Source: Candidatus Nitrosotenuis cloacae (lineage in GTDB: Archaea > Thermoproteota > Nitrososphaeria > Nitrososphaerales > Nitrosopumilaceae). Taken from it: DNA of 64,000 nucleotides. The position numbers were made by a program, and so were the translations under genes. Shown in pieces: positions 17,199 through 26,136 of the stretch. The notes under the pieces were generated by a model. The model ran no database searches. It saw only the letters and a list, made by a program, of their open reading frames with translations, and was not told where the DNA came from. Location: assembly GCF_026768455.1 (NCBI RefSeq), contig NZ_JAPPVQ010000017.1:1-64000 (forward strand). Reading direction: 5' to 3'. Numbering within the stretch: the first letter of the stretch is position 1; each line of letters starts with the position of its first letter.

Positions 17199-17615
17199 TC
17201 AGGTTTTGCCCTCTTCTGCCATTCTGATTTTGGAATCCAGTTCGTTGATTCCCCCCATAAAACCAAACCCAAAAGATACTAGTTTTACGCCAGATTCCTG
17301 ACATGCCTTTTCCAAACATTGCTCATAGAGGCGCCGGGCACCTGCCTTAAAGTATACTATGACGTCATAATCTTTGATCACTTCCTTCAGATAGGGTATT
17401 AATTCTTGGGCTCTTTTTTCATCCATGATTCTGTTGTATGGTGCGATTATCTTTTCTGCCGGAATTAGTCCATACTCCGCACTGAGGATGAACATGTCAT
17501 GGCTTCCCTTTCTGTTGTATATCGCCCTAATTCTAGGTGAATTGTAAAGCTGCCATGCAGGCAGAGGAATGTCCGCCTTTTTGTTTCCACATGCAGTCAC
17601 TACTGAAATTTTCAT
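17199..17615 (-). CDS. DUF6884-like protein
   Basis: 138 aa with the pattern I associate with DUF6884: an N-terminal strand and VTACGNKKAD, then LYNSPRIRAIY, the central ILSAEYGLIPAE, APYNRIM, and a C-terminal FGFGFMGG. The Cys near residue 9 and the Gly/Lys after it are conserved in this kind of protein. The family is often found with genes for modified bases or in mobile DNA; its reaction is not established to my knowledge. It overlaps the upstream gene by 4 bp, indicating translational coupling with the glycosylase-like protein. Confidence 0.6.
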   Translation of the reverse strand: MKISVVTACGNKKADIPLPAWQLYNSPRIRAIYNRKGSHDMFILSAEYGLIPAEKIIAPYNRIMDEKRAQELIPYLKEVIKDYDVIVYFKAGARRLYEQCLEKACQESGVKLVSFGFGFMGGINELDSKIRMAEEGKT

Positions 17616-18535
17616 TGTTGTTCAGGATATTCAGTGACGATTGTTGTCGTATTGTTTTGCTGCAGAAATATCTTGGATGATGCATTCTCTGTTACGCAGT
17701 AGTTCCGAAGTCTGCACTGGTGGCGAACAGGGCAGGTGCTTCCATTCTTGTAATTTGAGCACCCGTATCTGCTTAGGTTCCAGAGTGGCTCGTCAAGCTG
17801 AAGCGGGTAGAAACCTGTTCCTTCACATGCCTCAATCCATGCTTTTTTTGTTTTATCAGCAAGTTCTCCAAAGGTTCCGCTAAACTCTCCGGCCAAGCAT
17901 CCGGTCGTGATGGTTGCCCTTGCCGTATGGATGTCAACCGGAATTGGCACCTCGTTCAGATTCCTGAATTCCACTTTTGCAAAATCATGAAGCATCCGTA
18001 TCCATAGTGACAGGATTTTCGAGGTTCCTGTGGAGCCGGCCAGATATGGAAAGTCTTTTCCATACTGGGATCTCATGGAATTGAAAATTTGCAAGGCGTC
18101 ATAGTTGAATTTCTGAAACAGATTTCTGGGATCTCCGTCAAACAGGTTATTAAAAGAAAGGGCAACTTTTCTCCAAGTGGTAGGATCTTTTGTGTGCTTT
18201 TTACTTAGCTTGTGCTTTGACATGGCATCGATCAAATCCTCAAGGTTTCTTTTTGCAATTTCTTTTGGATAGAAAACCCACCTAGTAGTTTCATCCTTCC
18301 ATGTTGTTCTTGCGGCGTCCCATAACTGCTGGGCAGAGCGCATGTAATCAATTGACACAGACTGGGTTAGGAACATGATATGATCATAACTTCCAATTGT
18401 GATTCCTTCTGGGATTAGTGCCTCTGGGAGCTCGGCATTTGTGAAAATTTCTGTCTTTTTTTGATACCAATCCATTAGGATTTCAATGACTTTTTTTGTC
18501 CTAGCGGGAGTTGTTTTTAGCAAACTTATAATCAA
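17612..18535 (-). CDS. HhH-GPD-like protein with Fe-S-type Cys cluster
   Basis: 307 aa. STGTSKILSLWIRML (K173) followed by VPIPVDIHTAR (D201) fits the lysine and aspartate segment of helix-hairpin-helix DNA glycosylases such as endonuclease III. Four cysteines near the C-terminus, C259, C268, C274 and C280, could hold a 4Fe-4S cluster, with spacing different from the classic C-x6-C-x2-C-x5-C. It may remove a modified base from DNA or only bind it. Its stop overlaps the DUF6884-like start by 4 bp, so both proteins probably act together. Similarity is by motif only, and the pair could be a base-modification or base-removal module. Confidence 0.6.
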   Translation of the reverse strand: MIISLLKTTPARTKKVIEILMDWYQKKTEIFTNAELPEALIPEGITIGSYDHIMFLTQSVSIDYMRSAQQLWDAARTTWKDETTRWVFYPKEIAKRNLEDLIDAMSKHKLSKKHTKDPTTWRKVALSFNNLFDGDPRNLFQKFNYDALQIFNSMRSQYGKDFPYLAGSTGTSKILSLWIRMLHDFAKVEFRNLNEVPIPVDIHTARATITTGCLAGEFSGTFGELADKTKKAWIEACEGTGFYPLQLDEPLWNLSRYGCSNYKNGSTCPVRHQCRLRNYCVTENASSKIFLQQNNTTTIVTEYPEQQ

Positions 18536-18598
18536 AAGTCCTTACTTGAATTTAAGTTCGAATCCTATCAAACCAATAGTATTTTGGTCGCTATAAAT

Positions 18599-19363
18599 CT
18601 AGAAACGAAAATCTTTCAGATAATCTTTGAATATAAAAGTAGGCATTCTTGCTTGAGATAGCAATCCGCTGATCAATGTATGAAAAAGTAAAAGGGCATT
18701 TTTTGTTTCAGTATACGTGATTATGGTTTGAGAATCCGGTAGAGGTGTAAACATCCCCTCATGTGTTTTATTCAGCACAACTCCTTTGTTCAAGACGCAA
18801 ATGGTGTCAATTCTCGACCAAGGTGAAAGATTCAGCTCTTCATTTTTAGAGTTGAGTTTTTCTACTAATGTGGACAAAGCCATAGAGTCATATGCAAAAA
18901 CAAAATAATTGACAGGCCATATGCCCCATTCTTTACCATACATTGTATGTGAATGTATGATGGCTCCTGTTTCTTCCCATGCTTTTTTGTTAAGTTTTCT
19001 TACACTAAGCATGTTTTCAAATATCTTATCTAATGCATCTGAATCAAGATTTGATTTGATTTCTATAACTGAATAAACACATTCAATAGGAATTACCCTG
19101 ATGTCATTATTTTCATAAAAAATTGGAGTTTTAGCTGCGTCAGAAATTATAAGATCGAGTTCTCTTGAAACATTTTTATCAGAATCTACAACTGTGCCTG
19201 TTGAAATATCTAAAGATTTAGGTAGGTATTTTCTTAAAAATACTCTAAAGCTTTCCTCATTTGCTTTTCCTTTTAATCCAGGATGACTTGTCGCTGAACG
19301 TATTTCATCAAAGTCAGATTGTAGTTTTTTTGAGATTTCTTCAAAAATTTTGACTAGATCCAT
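18599..19363 (-). CDS. DUF6602-like putative nuclease
   Basis: 254 aa. Residues 27-105 follow the DUF6602 pattern: HPGLKGKANEESFRVFLRKY, a LP/STGTVVD turn, SRELDLIISD, and VIPIECVYSVIEIKS. The order Glu, Asp, Glu-x-Lys fits a PD-(D/E)xK-type active centre. Such proteins occur in defence and mobile regions, presumably as nucleases, though activity is not established here. It lies between the glycosylase-like pair and the AlbA_2 gene on the same strand, with separate AT-rich gaps. Confidence 0.7.
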   Translation of the reverse strand: MDLVKIFEEISKKLQSDFDEIRSATSHPGLKGKANEESFRVFLRKYLPKSLDISTGTVVDSDKNVSRELDLIISDAAKTPIFYENNDIRVIPIECVYSVIEIKSNLDSDALDKIFENMLSVRKLNKKAWEETGAIIHSHTMYGKEWGIWPVNYFVFAYDSMALSTLVEKLNSKNEELNLSPWSRIDTICVLNKGVVLNKTHEGMFTPLPDSQTIITYTETKNALLLFHTLISGLLSQARMPTFIFKDYLKDFRF

Positions 19364-19452
19364 CGTTTGTCATTCATCATTTCATGAACTTGTTAATAAC
19401 TAGATTTTACTGATGTAGATCCTAATCCTATCAGACTCAGATTAGTTTTGGG

Positions 19453-20769
19453 TTAGAGGCCAGATCTGGAAAAAGGATCAGATGGTTGAAATTTACTGCG
19501 ATATAGATTATCAAGGTCTAGTCTGGTCATAACATAGTCATCCTTTTTGATCCTTTTGTACGCGGATTTCCCAATGAGTAAATATGGTTTGTTGCTACCT
19601 TCTTTAACATTGGTCACTATAATTACGCGTCCATCTACTTGGACTTTTTCCACCGTGATATCAACATCTGGTTCACAGTTACCTTTTACCAATCCTCTGA
19701 TTTTTTTATCAATTTTATCAAAATCGTCGTGATAACCAACCACTCTTCCCTCATTATCGACGCCTAGGAGAATTATACCATCATTGGTATTTGCAAATGC
19801 AACAATGGATTCCAAGAATTCATGTTTTTCTTTATCAATATCCTGCTTGAATTCAATTTTCTGATTTTCACCCTCCGTGAGCATTTTTTCTACGCTTTCC
19901 TTTGAGGTTTTTACTATAACGCCATCATTTCTGTCCGTATACCATTTACCGAATGCCTTTGAGTCAATTACTTGATTCGAATTTTTGTCTATGAGATACG
20001 CATGAACATAATTTGGTACAAATGGAATAGTAATAGTTCTGGTGTGCAAGGAATCAAAAATCACATCGGGGGAATTATAATCAGTATTCTTTTCATCTTT
20101 CGTACAATAGAACTGTGCTATCAGATTTTCCGGAGTAGTTTCTTTTTCATCAATCGTGATAGTAATTTGATTTTCGGCCAATTCAAGAGTTTGAATTCTT
20201 GCTCGATAATCAGGAATGAAAAACTGGATGCCCAACGGCTCATTCCTATTCACACCATCTTCAAGTCTGAAAAATGACTTTGTCGCATCAAAAAAGTTTG
20301 GATAAACTGGCTTACCAACTCCAGCCAATTCATCATAGATTTTCACAAAGTGAACATTCTGAGATGCAACGTAATTGACAAACAAAAATGGCCAGTCATG
20401 GTATATTCCGCCGTACCTATGTCTGCTCGAAATTTGCTGTACGTCATTTGTAAATCCTCCTTTTACAATCACATCTTTGAATTGTCTTATGTCCAGCTTC
20501 TCAGTAGGCAGTAATTTTATCATGTCAAGTAATTCATCCAGCTTGAATTCAAGATTCATCATAATGACATCTCCATAATCATTGACAAACTCTTTTTTTG
20601 TTTCAAATGATGAATGTTGTAAAATAGCATGTGCCAAATAGAGATAGAGTTCATCCTTTTCTTTAAACAGGATGGCTCGAAACGTAACACTTCCATACCA
20701 ATGTTTATTTTCATTTATTTTTTGTATTAGAAAGTTTTTTGCATCAGTGGTTGGTATTCTGTTATTCAC
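19453..20769 (-). CDS. AlbA_2 (Schlafen-like) domain protein
   Basis: 438 aa. The C-terminal half from about residue 300 is an AlbA_2 domain: EGENQKIEFKQDI, then FLESIVAFANTNDGIILLGV with the GxxIxLGV signature, followed by strands and YKRIKKDDYVMTR. These domains bind nucleic acid or nucleotides and occur in transcription regulators and defence proteins. Residues 1-290 are an unrecognised N-terminal region with aromatic and acidic motifs (HRYGGIYHDWPFLFVNYVAS). The domain order, unknown head then AlbA_2, is unusual because AlbA_2 is usually N-terminal. Confidence 0.75.
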   Translation of the reverse strand: MNNRIPTTDAKNFLIQKINENKHWYGSVTFRAILFKEKDELYLYLAHAILQHSSFETKKEFVNDYGDVIMMNLEFKLDELLDMIKLLPTEKLDIRQFKDVIVKGGFTNDVQQISSRHRYGGIYHDWPFLFVNYVASQNVHFVKIYDELAGVGKPVYPNFFDATKSFFRLEDGVNRNEPLGIQFFIPDYRARIQTLELAENQITITIDEKETTPENLIAQFYCTKDEKNTDYNSPDVIFDSLHTRTITIPFVPNYVHAYLIDKNSNQVIDSKAFGKWYTDRNDGVIVKTSKESVEKMLTEGENQKIEFKQDIDKEKHEFLESIVAFANTNDGIILLGVDNEGRVVGYHDDFDKIDKKIRGLVKGNCEPDVDITVEKVQVDGRVIIVTNVKEGSNKPYLLIGKSAYKRIKKDDYVMTRLDLDNLYRSKFQPSDPFSRSGL

Positions 20770-20829
20770 AGTATTGAATTGGAAATTTGAGTTCCCTTTA
20801 ATGTTTCTATCAAGAATAAATTTGAGTAA

Positions 20830-22134
20830 TTAGCGTGACATTACCCATTGATAGATAACCTTGATCTGCTCATTAATAATGGCAGAAAGGCCGTCCACTT
20901 TCTTTTGCAAGGCTTCAACTTGGCCTTGCAATTCAGAATTGAGCTGCCTCAGATTCTGGTTTTCCCTGTTTGCTGCATCAAGGGATCTTTGCAGGTCGGT
21001 TATTTTTTCCCTCAGATCGTCGCCATTTCGAATATCGCCTGAAGAGTCGTCAGGGATTTCATTTCCCGCTTCCGCACCGCCAAACACAAAGGTTGTTTTT
21101 GCATTTCTTGTCTCGGTTCCGTATATGACATGGGCAGAATATGTGCCGGCTGATCTCCACAGGGCGCCGTCGGTATCAGTTATGCTCGTACCATACTTGT
21201 TTTCCCCAGATACGTCAAGCTGCTCGACGACTACCAGGTTTCCGTTGGCTGCAATTATTTGAAGCGTCACAGGATAGCCTGAAAGCCTTTCCCTGACGGT
21301 TCCGAAAACCGTGATTGTATCCCCTGCCCGATAGTATTGCTTGTCAGCATGGACGGTAATCGCATCTAGTGCGGCTGCTGAGTCGCCAAGCGAGAATTCA
21401 AAGATGACTGATTTTCCAGCATATAACGGGTCGTTGTCGTAAAACGCGGTTGCAGTATACGTCCCTCCTCCCTGGATTGCAGAGTTTTTTGCAAAGGATC
21501 CCTTTGCAGTGTCAAGTCTTACTTTAAAATCAGAGTTGGAATCGGCATATGCACTGGCCAGTGTCACAAATCCGTTGTGCGGGCCATGGATGCTTATGGA
21601 GACTAGCCTGTTTGCGCTGTTTCGGTCAGCCTTTCCGGAAAACGTTATGACGTCACCCTTTTTGTAGGATGCCTTGTCTGCAATTATGGAAATTTCCGGC
21701 GCAGGCTGCGGATGTGGTGGAGCTGGTGCTGTTCCGGAGCTTCCCTCGTGCGAGAATATGGCAGTTGTCTTGAGTGCTCCATAGTTTGCAATTATCCTGT
21801 AATCTCCTCCGTCCTTCCAGGCCGGGCTTGTCGGAAAAGCCGTTACGTCAAACAGGCCGCCGCTGCTTGGCTTTACCTGCAATACTGCGACAATATTGGT
21901 CGACTCCCCATTGACTAGCGGTCCGACGATCCTTATGGTGACGTCGATCATATTGTTTCGGTCAGGATTCTTTACAGAGCCTGTGATCATTATCTGCTCA
22001 TCCTGCACGTAGCTGTCTTTTGAGGTTGTGACGAAGATCTCGGCATTTGCGGATGCATTGTCCTCGGCTGCAAATGCAGGCAGAATCGCAATACTGAGTA
22101 TGCCTATTAGCAGAATGATTTGTTTGTCAGTCAA
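20830..22134 (-). CDS. Secreted protein with repeated Ig-like domains and coiled-coil tail
   Basis: 434 aa from TTG 22134. Residues 1-22 are a signal peptide ending AFAA. Three similar beta domains of about 100-115 residues follow, each with a K-x-S/Q-Y-x(3)-D/G-x-I-x-I/F-x-G pattern (DSYVQDEQIMITGSV, ASYKKGDVITFSGKA, QYYRAGDTITVFGTV). A long coiled coil (370-425, LQRSLDAANRENQNLRQLNS) ends the protein. This layout is common among exported archaeal proteins that project from the envelope. Its presence within the element could mean that the left border is wrong, or that it is cargo. Confidence 0.8.
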   Translation of the reverse strand: MTDKQIILLIGILSIAILPAFAAEDNASANAEIFVTTSKDSYVQDEQIMITGSVKNPDRNNMIDVTIRIVGPLVNGESTNIVAVLQVKPSSGGLFDVTAFPTSPAWKDGGDYRIIANYGALKTTAIFSHEGSSGTAPAPPHPQPAPEISIIADKASYKKGDVITFSGKADRNSANRLVSISIHGPHNGFVTLASAYADSNSDFKVRLDTAKGSFAKNSAIQGGGTYTATAFYDNDPLYAGKSVIFEFSLGDSAAALDAITVHADKQYYRAGDTITVFGTVRERLSGYPVTLQIIAANGNLVVVEQLDVSGENKYGTSITDTDGALWRSAGTYSAHVIYGTETRNAKTTFVFGGAEAGNEIPDDSSGDIRNGDDLREKITDLQRSLDAANRENQNLRQLNSELQGQVEALQKKVDGLSAIINEQIKVIYQWVMSR

Positions 22135-22245
22135 GCAGTCAGACGACGTCGCCGTTAAATATAATGTTTCTTGGTAAACGTGGCTACATGTAAAATATGG
22201 TATTCATGGCTACATTAATGCGTGAAATCCAAGTAATGCCATCAT

Positions 22246-22395
22246 ATGACAAAGATACTTGGCGCAAGCAAGGTCACGGTAAGATTCTCGGTTACCATTC
22301 CGGAGGATGCCAGAAGGCATCTGAAAATCAAGGAAGGTCAGACGGTCATTTTTGTGGAGGAAGACGGAAAGGTAATCATCAAGAACGAGTTATGA
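22246..22395 (+). CDS. AbrB-type small DNA-binding protein
   Basis: 49 aa from ATG 22246. KVTVRFSVTIPEDARRHLKI (residues 9-28) and QTVIFVEEDGKVIIKNEL match the swapped-hairpin AbrB/SpoVT fold, in which dimers bind DNA. Archaeal members of this size are chromosomal regulators or the antitoxin of a toxin pair. No toxin gene lies next to it; the following 298 bp hold none. Confidence 0.75.
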   Translation: MTKILGASKVTVRFSVTIPEDARRHLKIKEGQTVIFVEEDGKVIIKNEL

Positions 22396-22693
22396 TTTTT
22401 CCTAGATCTTGAGTCAATTACTATATTATACATATTGAGACTCGAAGAAATTTTGTGTCGGAAAACTATGAAATATTTAGAGAACATCGGATCGTGGTTT
22501 TTTCATATTTATCATGCCATTATTTATGAAATCTGATCCTATGTTAAGCCACTTCATTATAGAACAAAATATGTTCAATCAAAACATAATGAAGTTTTAG
22601 TATTTTACAACACACTATCAGAAGAATTTTCTACGACATAATTATTGAGATAGATAAAAGTTCGATTTTTTGAATCATACCAAATGTATATTC
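22396..22693. other. Intergenic, AT-rich
   Basis: No convincing reading frame. A TATA-like TACTATATTATACATATT lies near 22420. The region separates the AbrB-like gene from the end of the terminase gene; nothing else is seen. Confidence 0.5.
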
Positions 22694-23908
22694 CTAATAT
22701 TGTACACTCTTTTCGCCGACCAATTCCCTAAGATCCTTTGGTATTTTTCTCTGCTTCAGCAGAATATCCGGAACAAATTTGAGATTACTTGTGTCTATGG
22801 CGCTTGTGTATGTTGATGTAAATTTACAAGCATATTCTTGCAGAAAATCGAGCTTTGGATTTCTCTTTTCTTTTTCTATGTATTTTTGAGACAATATGTT
22901 ATGTTTTAGACCAATCTTATAATCATACATTAATGGAAACCAATCTACGGGGAATGAAATTGTCTTCTTTTTTGTCATCATTTGTTCTCGCCAGAGATCA
23001 TGAAGTTTGTCTACCAATATCTGATGATTATCGTTAAGGAGCGGCATCTTAAGATTTTTTGAGAGAGATTTCATCGTATTCATCCAGTAATTATAGAAAA
23101 ATCCACGTTTTCCGTTCCCAGTACTTTCCAAAATGAAATCTGCATCATCTCGTTGGGCAAGATTTGGAGATAGTGCATTCATCACAGATTGATCCGCCTT
23201 TAATCCGGTATGCGCTGCCTCTGTGAAGAAAATACAAATTAGATCATCTGTACCTCTAAACGACTGTGCCTTTTCCTGTCTTACTACAGCCCATGCAAAG
23301 CATCTGGTACCATCAATGAACTCAATCATTGGTTTTTGTCCAAACACTTTTCTTTTTATGAAATGAGACTCGGTCAGTTTATCCGCTCTATTCATGGCAT
23401 ATTCCCAGTCTATCTCCCCTGTTGTCAGCGGTTCCACATATTCGGGTTTTAGGTGCTTGAATGCATAATAACCATCTGAGTGTTGGCGATCTTTGAAGAA
23501 CTCATAGAATCGAACAAGGGTTTCTGTTGCAATGCCTAGTTCATTTCCAGCAGTAAATAAGACATCATGTCCCGAATACCTGTCAAAGCAATTAAGCGCT
23601 ATACTAGTTATGCCAGTCTCTGTTGCGCCAAGTTTTCTACTTTTGAGTATTTGTACATTATGCCAACATTGAATAGCCTGATGATAATCAATTTGAAAAT
23701 CCGCCAGATCTTGCTGTTGATTTGTAATCTTTGAAATCGGATTACCGAGCATTTTTTTAAAATATCTGACATCTGTAGTAAATGACCACTGCTTTGTCTT
23801 TATTTCAGGAGGCCATATCTTTTTATTCTGGAATTCTCGTCGTTTTCGTTCAATTAATTTGTGACTTGTGTTTAGACTGTTAATTATTGAATACGTCAGA
23901 TTTCCCAC
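22694..23908 (-). CDS. Terminase large subunit (viral DNA packaging ATPase)
   Basis: ATPase that pumps DNA into procapsids of head-tail viruses. From GTG 23908 it has 404 aa: a Walker A-like KSRKLGATETG near residue 89, a Walker B-type ICIFFTEAAH near 225 and the coupling motif ESTGNG near 261, followed by a GFFYNYW helix. A longer frame from ATG 23986 is possible but would overlap the upstream gene by 107 bp. The C-terminal nuclease part is present but short, and its acidic residues were not all placed. No portal or capsid gene follows. Confidence 0.8.
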   Translation of the reverse strand: MGNLTYSIINSLNTSHKLIERKRREFQNKKIWPPEIKTKQWSFTTDVRYFKKMLGNPISKITNQQQDLADFQIDYHQAIQCWHNVQILKSRKLGATETGITSIALNCFDRYSGHDVLFTAGNELGIATETLVRFYEFFKDRQHSDGYYAFKHLKPEYVEPLTTGEIDWEYAMNRADKLTESHFIKRKVFGQKPMIEFIDGTRCFAWAVVRQEKAQSFRGTDDLICIFFTEAAHTGLKADQSVMNALSPNLAQRDDADFILESTGNGKRGFFYNYWMNTMKSLSKNLKMPLLNDNHQILVDKLHDLWREQMMTKKKTISFPVDWFPLMYDYKIGLKHNILSQKYIEKEKRNPKLDFLQEYACKFTSTYTSAIDTSNLKFVPDILLKQRKIPKDLRELVGEKSVQY

Positions 23909-24467
23909 CCAAGTTTTTGGCTCTCTTTTTAAGTGTCTCCAAGATTTTTTCATCATTTGTTTCGTATGACGTCGGTGCCATCTCAATTCCAGCTTGACGA
24001 TCTCTAAGCTTAACTAGATCCAACAAAAGCAGACGCCGGTGTGCTTCCAAGGCCATATCTGGTTTATAGGGAGTAACTTCATCAAATCTACCACTATTTT
24101 TTAGTTCAAGCATTTTTTGCTCATGAAACTTTTTTCTTTCATTACATATAGTTTCTATTTCATTCAATGCATAATTCCATTTGTATCTCAGATGCTCATA
24201 TTCTGCTATAGCTCTGCCCTTTGCAGTGATCTGCCTATCATTTAATGTAGATTGTTCATATTTTTCTTTATACTGTTGAATCCAGTATTTGAAAAGCCTC
24301 TGTACGGTTTTTCTACTCGGGGTACCAGGTTGAGAAGATGTTTGCTCAGAGTTGGATCCCATATTATAGTGATGTTTTGTTGTCATTATTTGTTGCGGAG
24401 ATATTTTTTTGAATATTCGTATTTCATCACGTATGTCATCTTCTTCCATCATGAGTAATTTATGCAA
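23880..24467 (-). CDS. Possible terminase small subunit, 195 aa
   Basis: Lies just upstream of, and slightly overlaps, the large terminase gene, the usual place for a small subunit. The N-terminal region is hydrophilic with a likely HTH (PSRKTVQRLFKYWIQQYKEK, residues 50-69). The middle is a long helical, charged segment with ERKKFHEQKMLELKN. Small terminases have this HTH-plus-helix plan but little sequence conservation, so the call rests on position and layout. It could also be another DNA-binding phage protein. Confidence 0.55.
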   Translation of the reverse strand: MHKLLMMEEDDIRDEIRIFKKISPQQIMTTKHHYNMGSNSEQTSSQPGTPSRKTVQRLFKYWIQQYKEKYEQSTLNDRQITAKGRAIAEYEHLRYKWNYALNEIETICNERKKFHEQKMLELKNSGRFDEVTPYKPDMALEAHRRLLLLDLVKLRDRQAGIEMAPTSYETNDEKILETLKKRAKNLGGKSDVFNN

Positions 24468-24511
24468 TAGGTTTGTTAAAAATATACTGATTAGAGTTAT
24501 GAACTCTTCAG

Positions 24512-24526
24512 GTAGGATGTTCCTAC
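24512..24526. repeat. Perfect inverted repeat
   Basis: GTAGGA, three bases, TCCTAC. It lies 45 bp upstream of the small-terminase start and may be an operator or a hairpin. Confidence 0.55.
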
Positions 24527-24571
24527 TTTATAGAAAATGGTTTTATTGAGTTATCAAGACCTAAATTCACA

Positions 24572-24599
24572 ATAGCTAATAATTTGACTTACTAGCTAT
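24572..24599. repeat. 7-bp inverted repeat
   Basis: ATAGCTA at 24572-24578 and TAGCTAT at 24593-24599 are separated by 14 bp. TTCACAAT occurs directly beside each arm. The layout suits a dimeric regulator or an integrase arm site. Confidence 0.45.
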
Positions 24600-24723
24600 A
24601 TTCACAATTTAGATCGTTCATGATTAAAACCAATATGAACATTAGAAACTTTATTCCTGTTAAAACTCCTTTTACATATTAAAATGGAAAATATTGTCAT
24701 TTTCAAGGATTAAGCTTAGATCT

Positions 24724-24741
24724 CGACAACCCGACAGAAAC
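24724..24741. repeat. 18-bp repeat, inverted copy of 14893
   Basis: CGACAACCCGACAGAAAC is the exact reverse complement of 14893-14910. Flanks beyond the 18 bp do not match. Confidence 0.7.
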
Positions 24742-24957
24742 TACAAAATTAATGCTAATTTTTCAGATATTTTATTAGAATGCAATAATTACGCATGGGG
24801 AAGTATCCTGCAGGTATCCTTTTTTCAGATCAGGTAGAATTAAAGTATCATTTTCACCGTTTCTTTGGCAAGATAAGTTATGAGATATTCTGAAAGGTGT
24901 CTAGTTGAGGCATCTTTGAATTTGCATGGATCATACCTCACCATATCCAAAAAAAGA

Positions 24958-24969
24958 CCTCAGTTGAGG
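24958..24969. repeat. Hairpin downstream of the integrase gene
   Basis: CCTCA GT TGAGG forms a 5-bp stem eleven bases after the integrase stop on the minus strand. The same AGTTGAGG occurs again at 24904-24910 region as a direct repeat. Possibly a terminator-associated or regulatory hairpin. Confidence 0.4.
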
Positions 24970-24979
24970 GTCCAAACAA

Positions 24980-26083
24980 TCATTTTATGTATTTCCCCAT
25001 TAGATAATCCTTATCATACGTACTTTGAGGAATTGTCATTTCTATATCTGAAATTGTAAGGTACGGTATTGCCTTGTGGTACTCTGGAAATCTCTCAAAG
25101 TCCGCCTCCTCATATCTTTCATAGTGTTTTTCAAGTCCTACCGAATGCCCCATCATGTCCTCCTTGTCAAGATAGTTCACCTTGGCGCGTCTCATCATGG
25201 TATTGAAGTACTTTCTAAAGCCGTGATCTAGCGGTATCTCGTGTCTTCTTCTTCCTTCTAAAAGTGGTTGACGGAGTCCGATTCTTTTTGCAGCTCTGTC
25301 CAGCCTGCGCTTGACGCCAAATGCATTCAGTCTTCGAATATTTTCATATTTTGGGCTTTTTAAAATCGGGTCATCAGGAGAGGGATATCTTCCATGCTGG
25401 GATTTCCAGAGATCCTTGTAAGTGGACAATGTCCTGCATGCCTCAGGCGTGATAAATGTCCAATAGCTTTCCGGATCTCCACGGTATACCAACAGTGCCG
25501 CTCCCCTGTAAGAGCCGTCATCATTTTGGAAAAACTGGACATCCTTCCAAATAAAGTAATTCCACGCCTCAAGCCTGAATCCTCCGGAGGAGAACATCTC
25601 TATTATGAGCTTGTCTGTGATATTCGCGGATGCTTCAATCATCCTTTGTAGTTCCTCCTTTGTGTATGCCCTATCCTCAGATATTCTAGGTCTTGGATAT
25701 TGCTTTGACAAGGATTTCCAGTGAATGGCAATTCCTGCTGCGTCAAGTAACGCGTGAATTGGCTTGATATGATTAGGCACCGTATTTGGATTGAGACATC
25801 CTGATTCCACGAGTGCTTTTTCTTCTTTTATGAAGGATGCAATTATGTTCTTTACAAGGACTTGGTCTTTTGATGCCAGTCTCACAAAAGACGAGATCAT
25901 TGATTTCAGATCATCGTTATTAGGACACGGTATGCCGTTGTCGGAGTATATTGCCGGCGGGATTAGCTTTAGGAATCTTCCAAGCAATTTTGGGTATTTT
26001 CTCTTGTTGTCCTTGCTTCCAAGGGATTCGATCATGATATTGTATGGATCCTGCATTTCTTGGATCTGGTCCAGATTTAGCAT
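24980..26083 (-). CDS. int: Tyrosine recombinase (integrase)
   Basis: Catalyses site-specific insertion and excision. 367 aa with an N-terminal core-binding part and a catalytic domain showing R170 (SSGGFRLEAW), H287 and R290 (LDHGFRKYF), H313 (MMGHS) and the nucleophile Y321 (KHYERYEE). Archaeal type, with the long helical tail common in thaumarchaea. It lies 54 bp from the 3' end of tRNA-Lys, the natural target of such enzymes, and is transcribed away from it in the same direction as the tRNA. Complete and probably functional. Confidence 0.9.
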   Translation of the reverse strand: MLNLDQIQEMQDPYNIMIESLGSKDNKRKYPKLLGRFLKLIPPAIYSDNGIPCPNNDDLKSMISSFVRLASKDQVLVKNIIASFIKEEKALVESGCLNPNTVPNHIKPIHALLDAAGIAIHWKSLSKQYPRPRISEDRAYTKEELQRMIEASANITDKLIIEMFSSGGFRLEAWNYFIWKDVQFFQNDDGSYRGAALLVYRGDPESYWTFITPEACRTLSTYKDLWKSQHGRYPSPDDPILKSPKYENIRRLNAFGVKRRLDRAAKRIGLRQPLLEGRRRHEIPLDHGFRKYFNTMMRRAKVNYLDKEDMMGHSVGLEKHYERYEEADFERFPEYHKAIPYLTISDIEMTIPQSTYDKDYLMGKYIK

Positions 26084-26136
26084 TGCATCATCGTCGATGA
26101 TGCTGGGTCTATTTTAGTAGAGCGGCAAATAAAGAG

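Larger units (their letters stand above)
24468..24979. other. 512-bp intergenic region with inverted repeats
   Basis: No believable coding frame. It contains hairpins or inverted repeats at 24512-24526, 24572-24599 and 24958-24969 and the 18-bp repeat copy at 24724. Lying between the integrase end and the terminase promoter side, it may hold promoter, operator or replication signals of the element. Confidence 0.5.

Noticed and set aside
8374-26083. SSV-type split integrase
   Set aside because: The fragment at 8374 is a separate integrase C-terminus far from the att copy, and the integrase at 24980 is complete.
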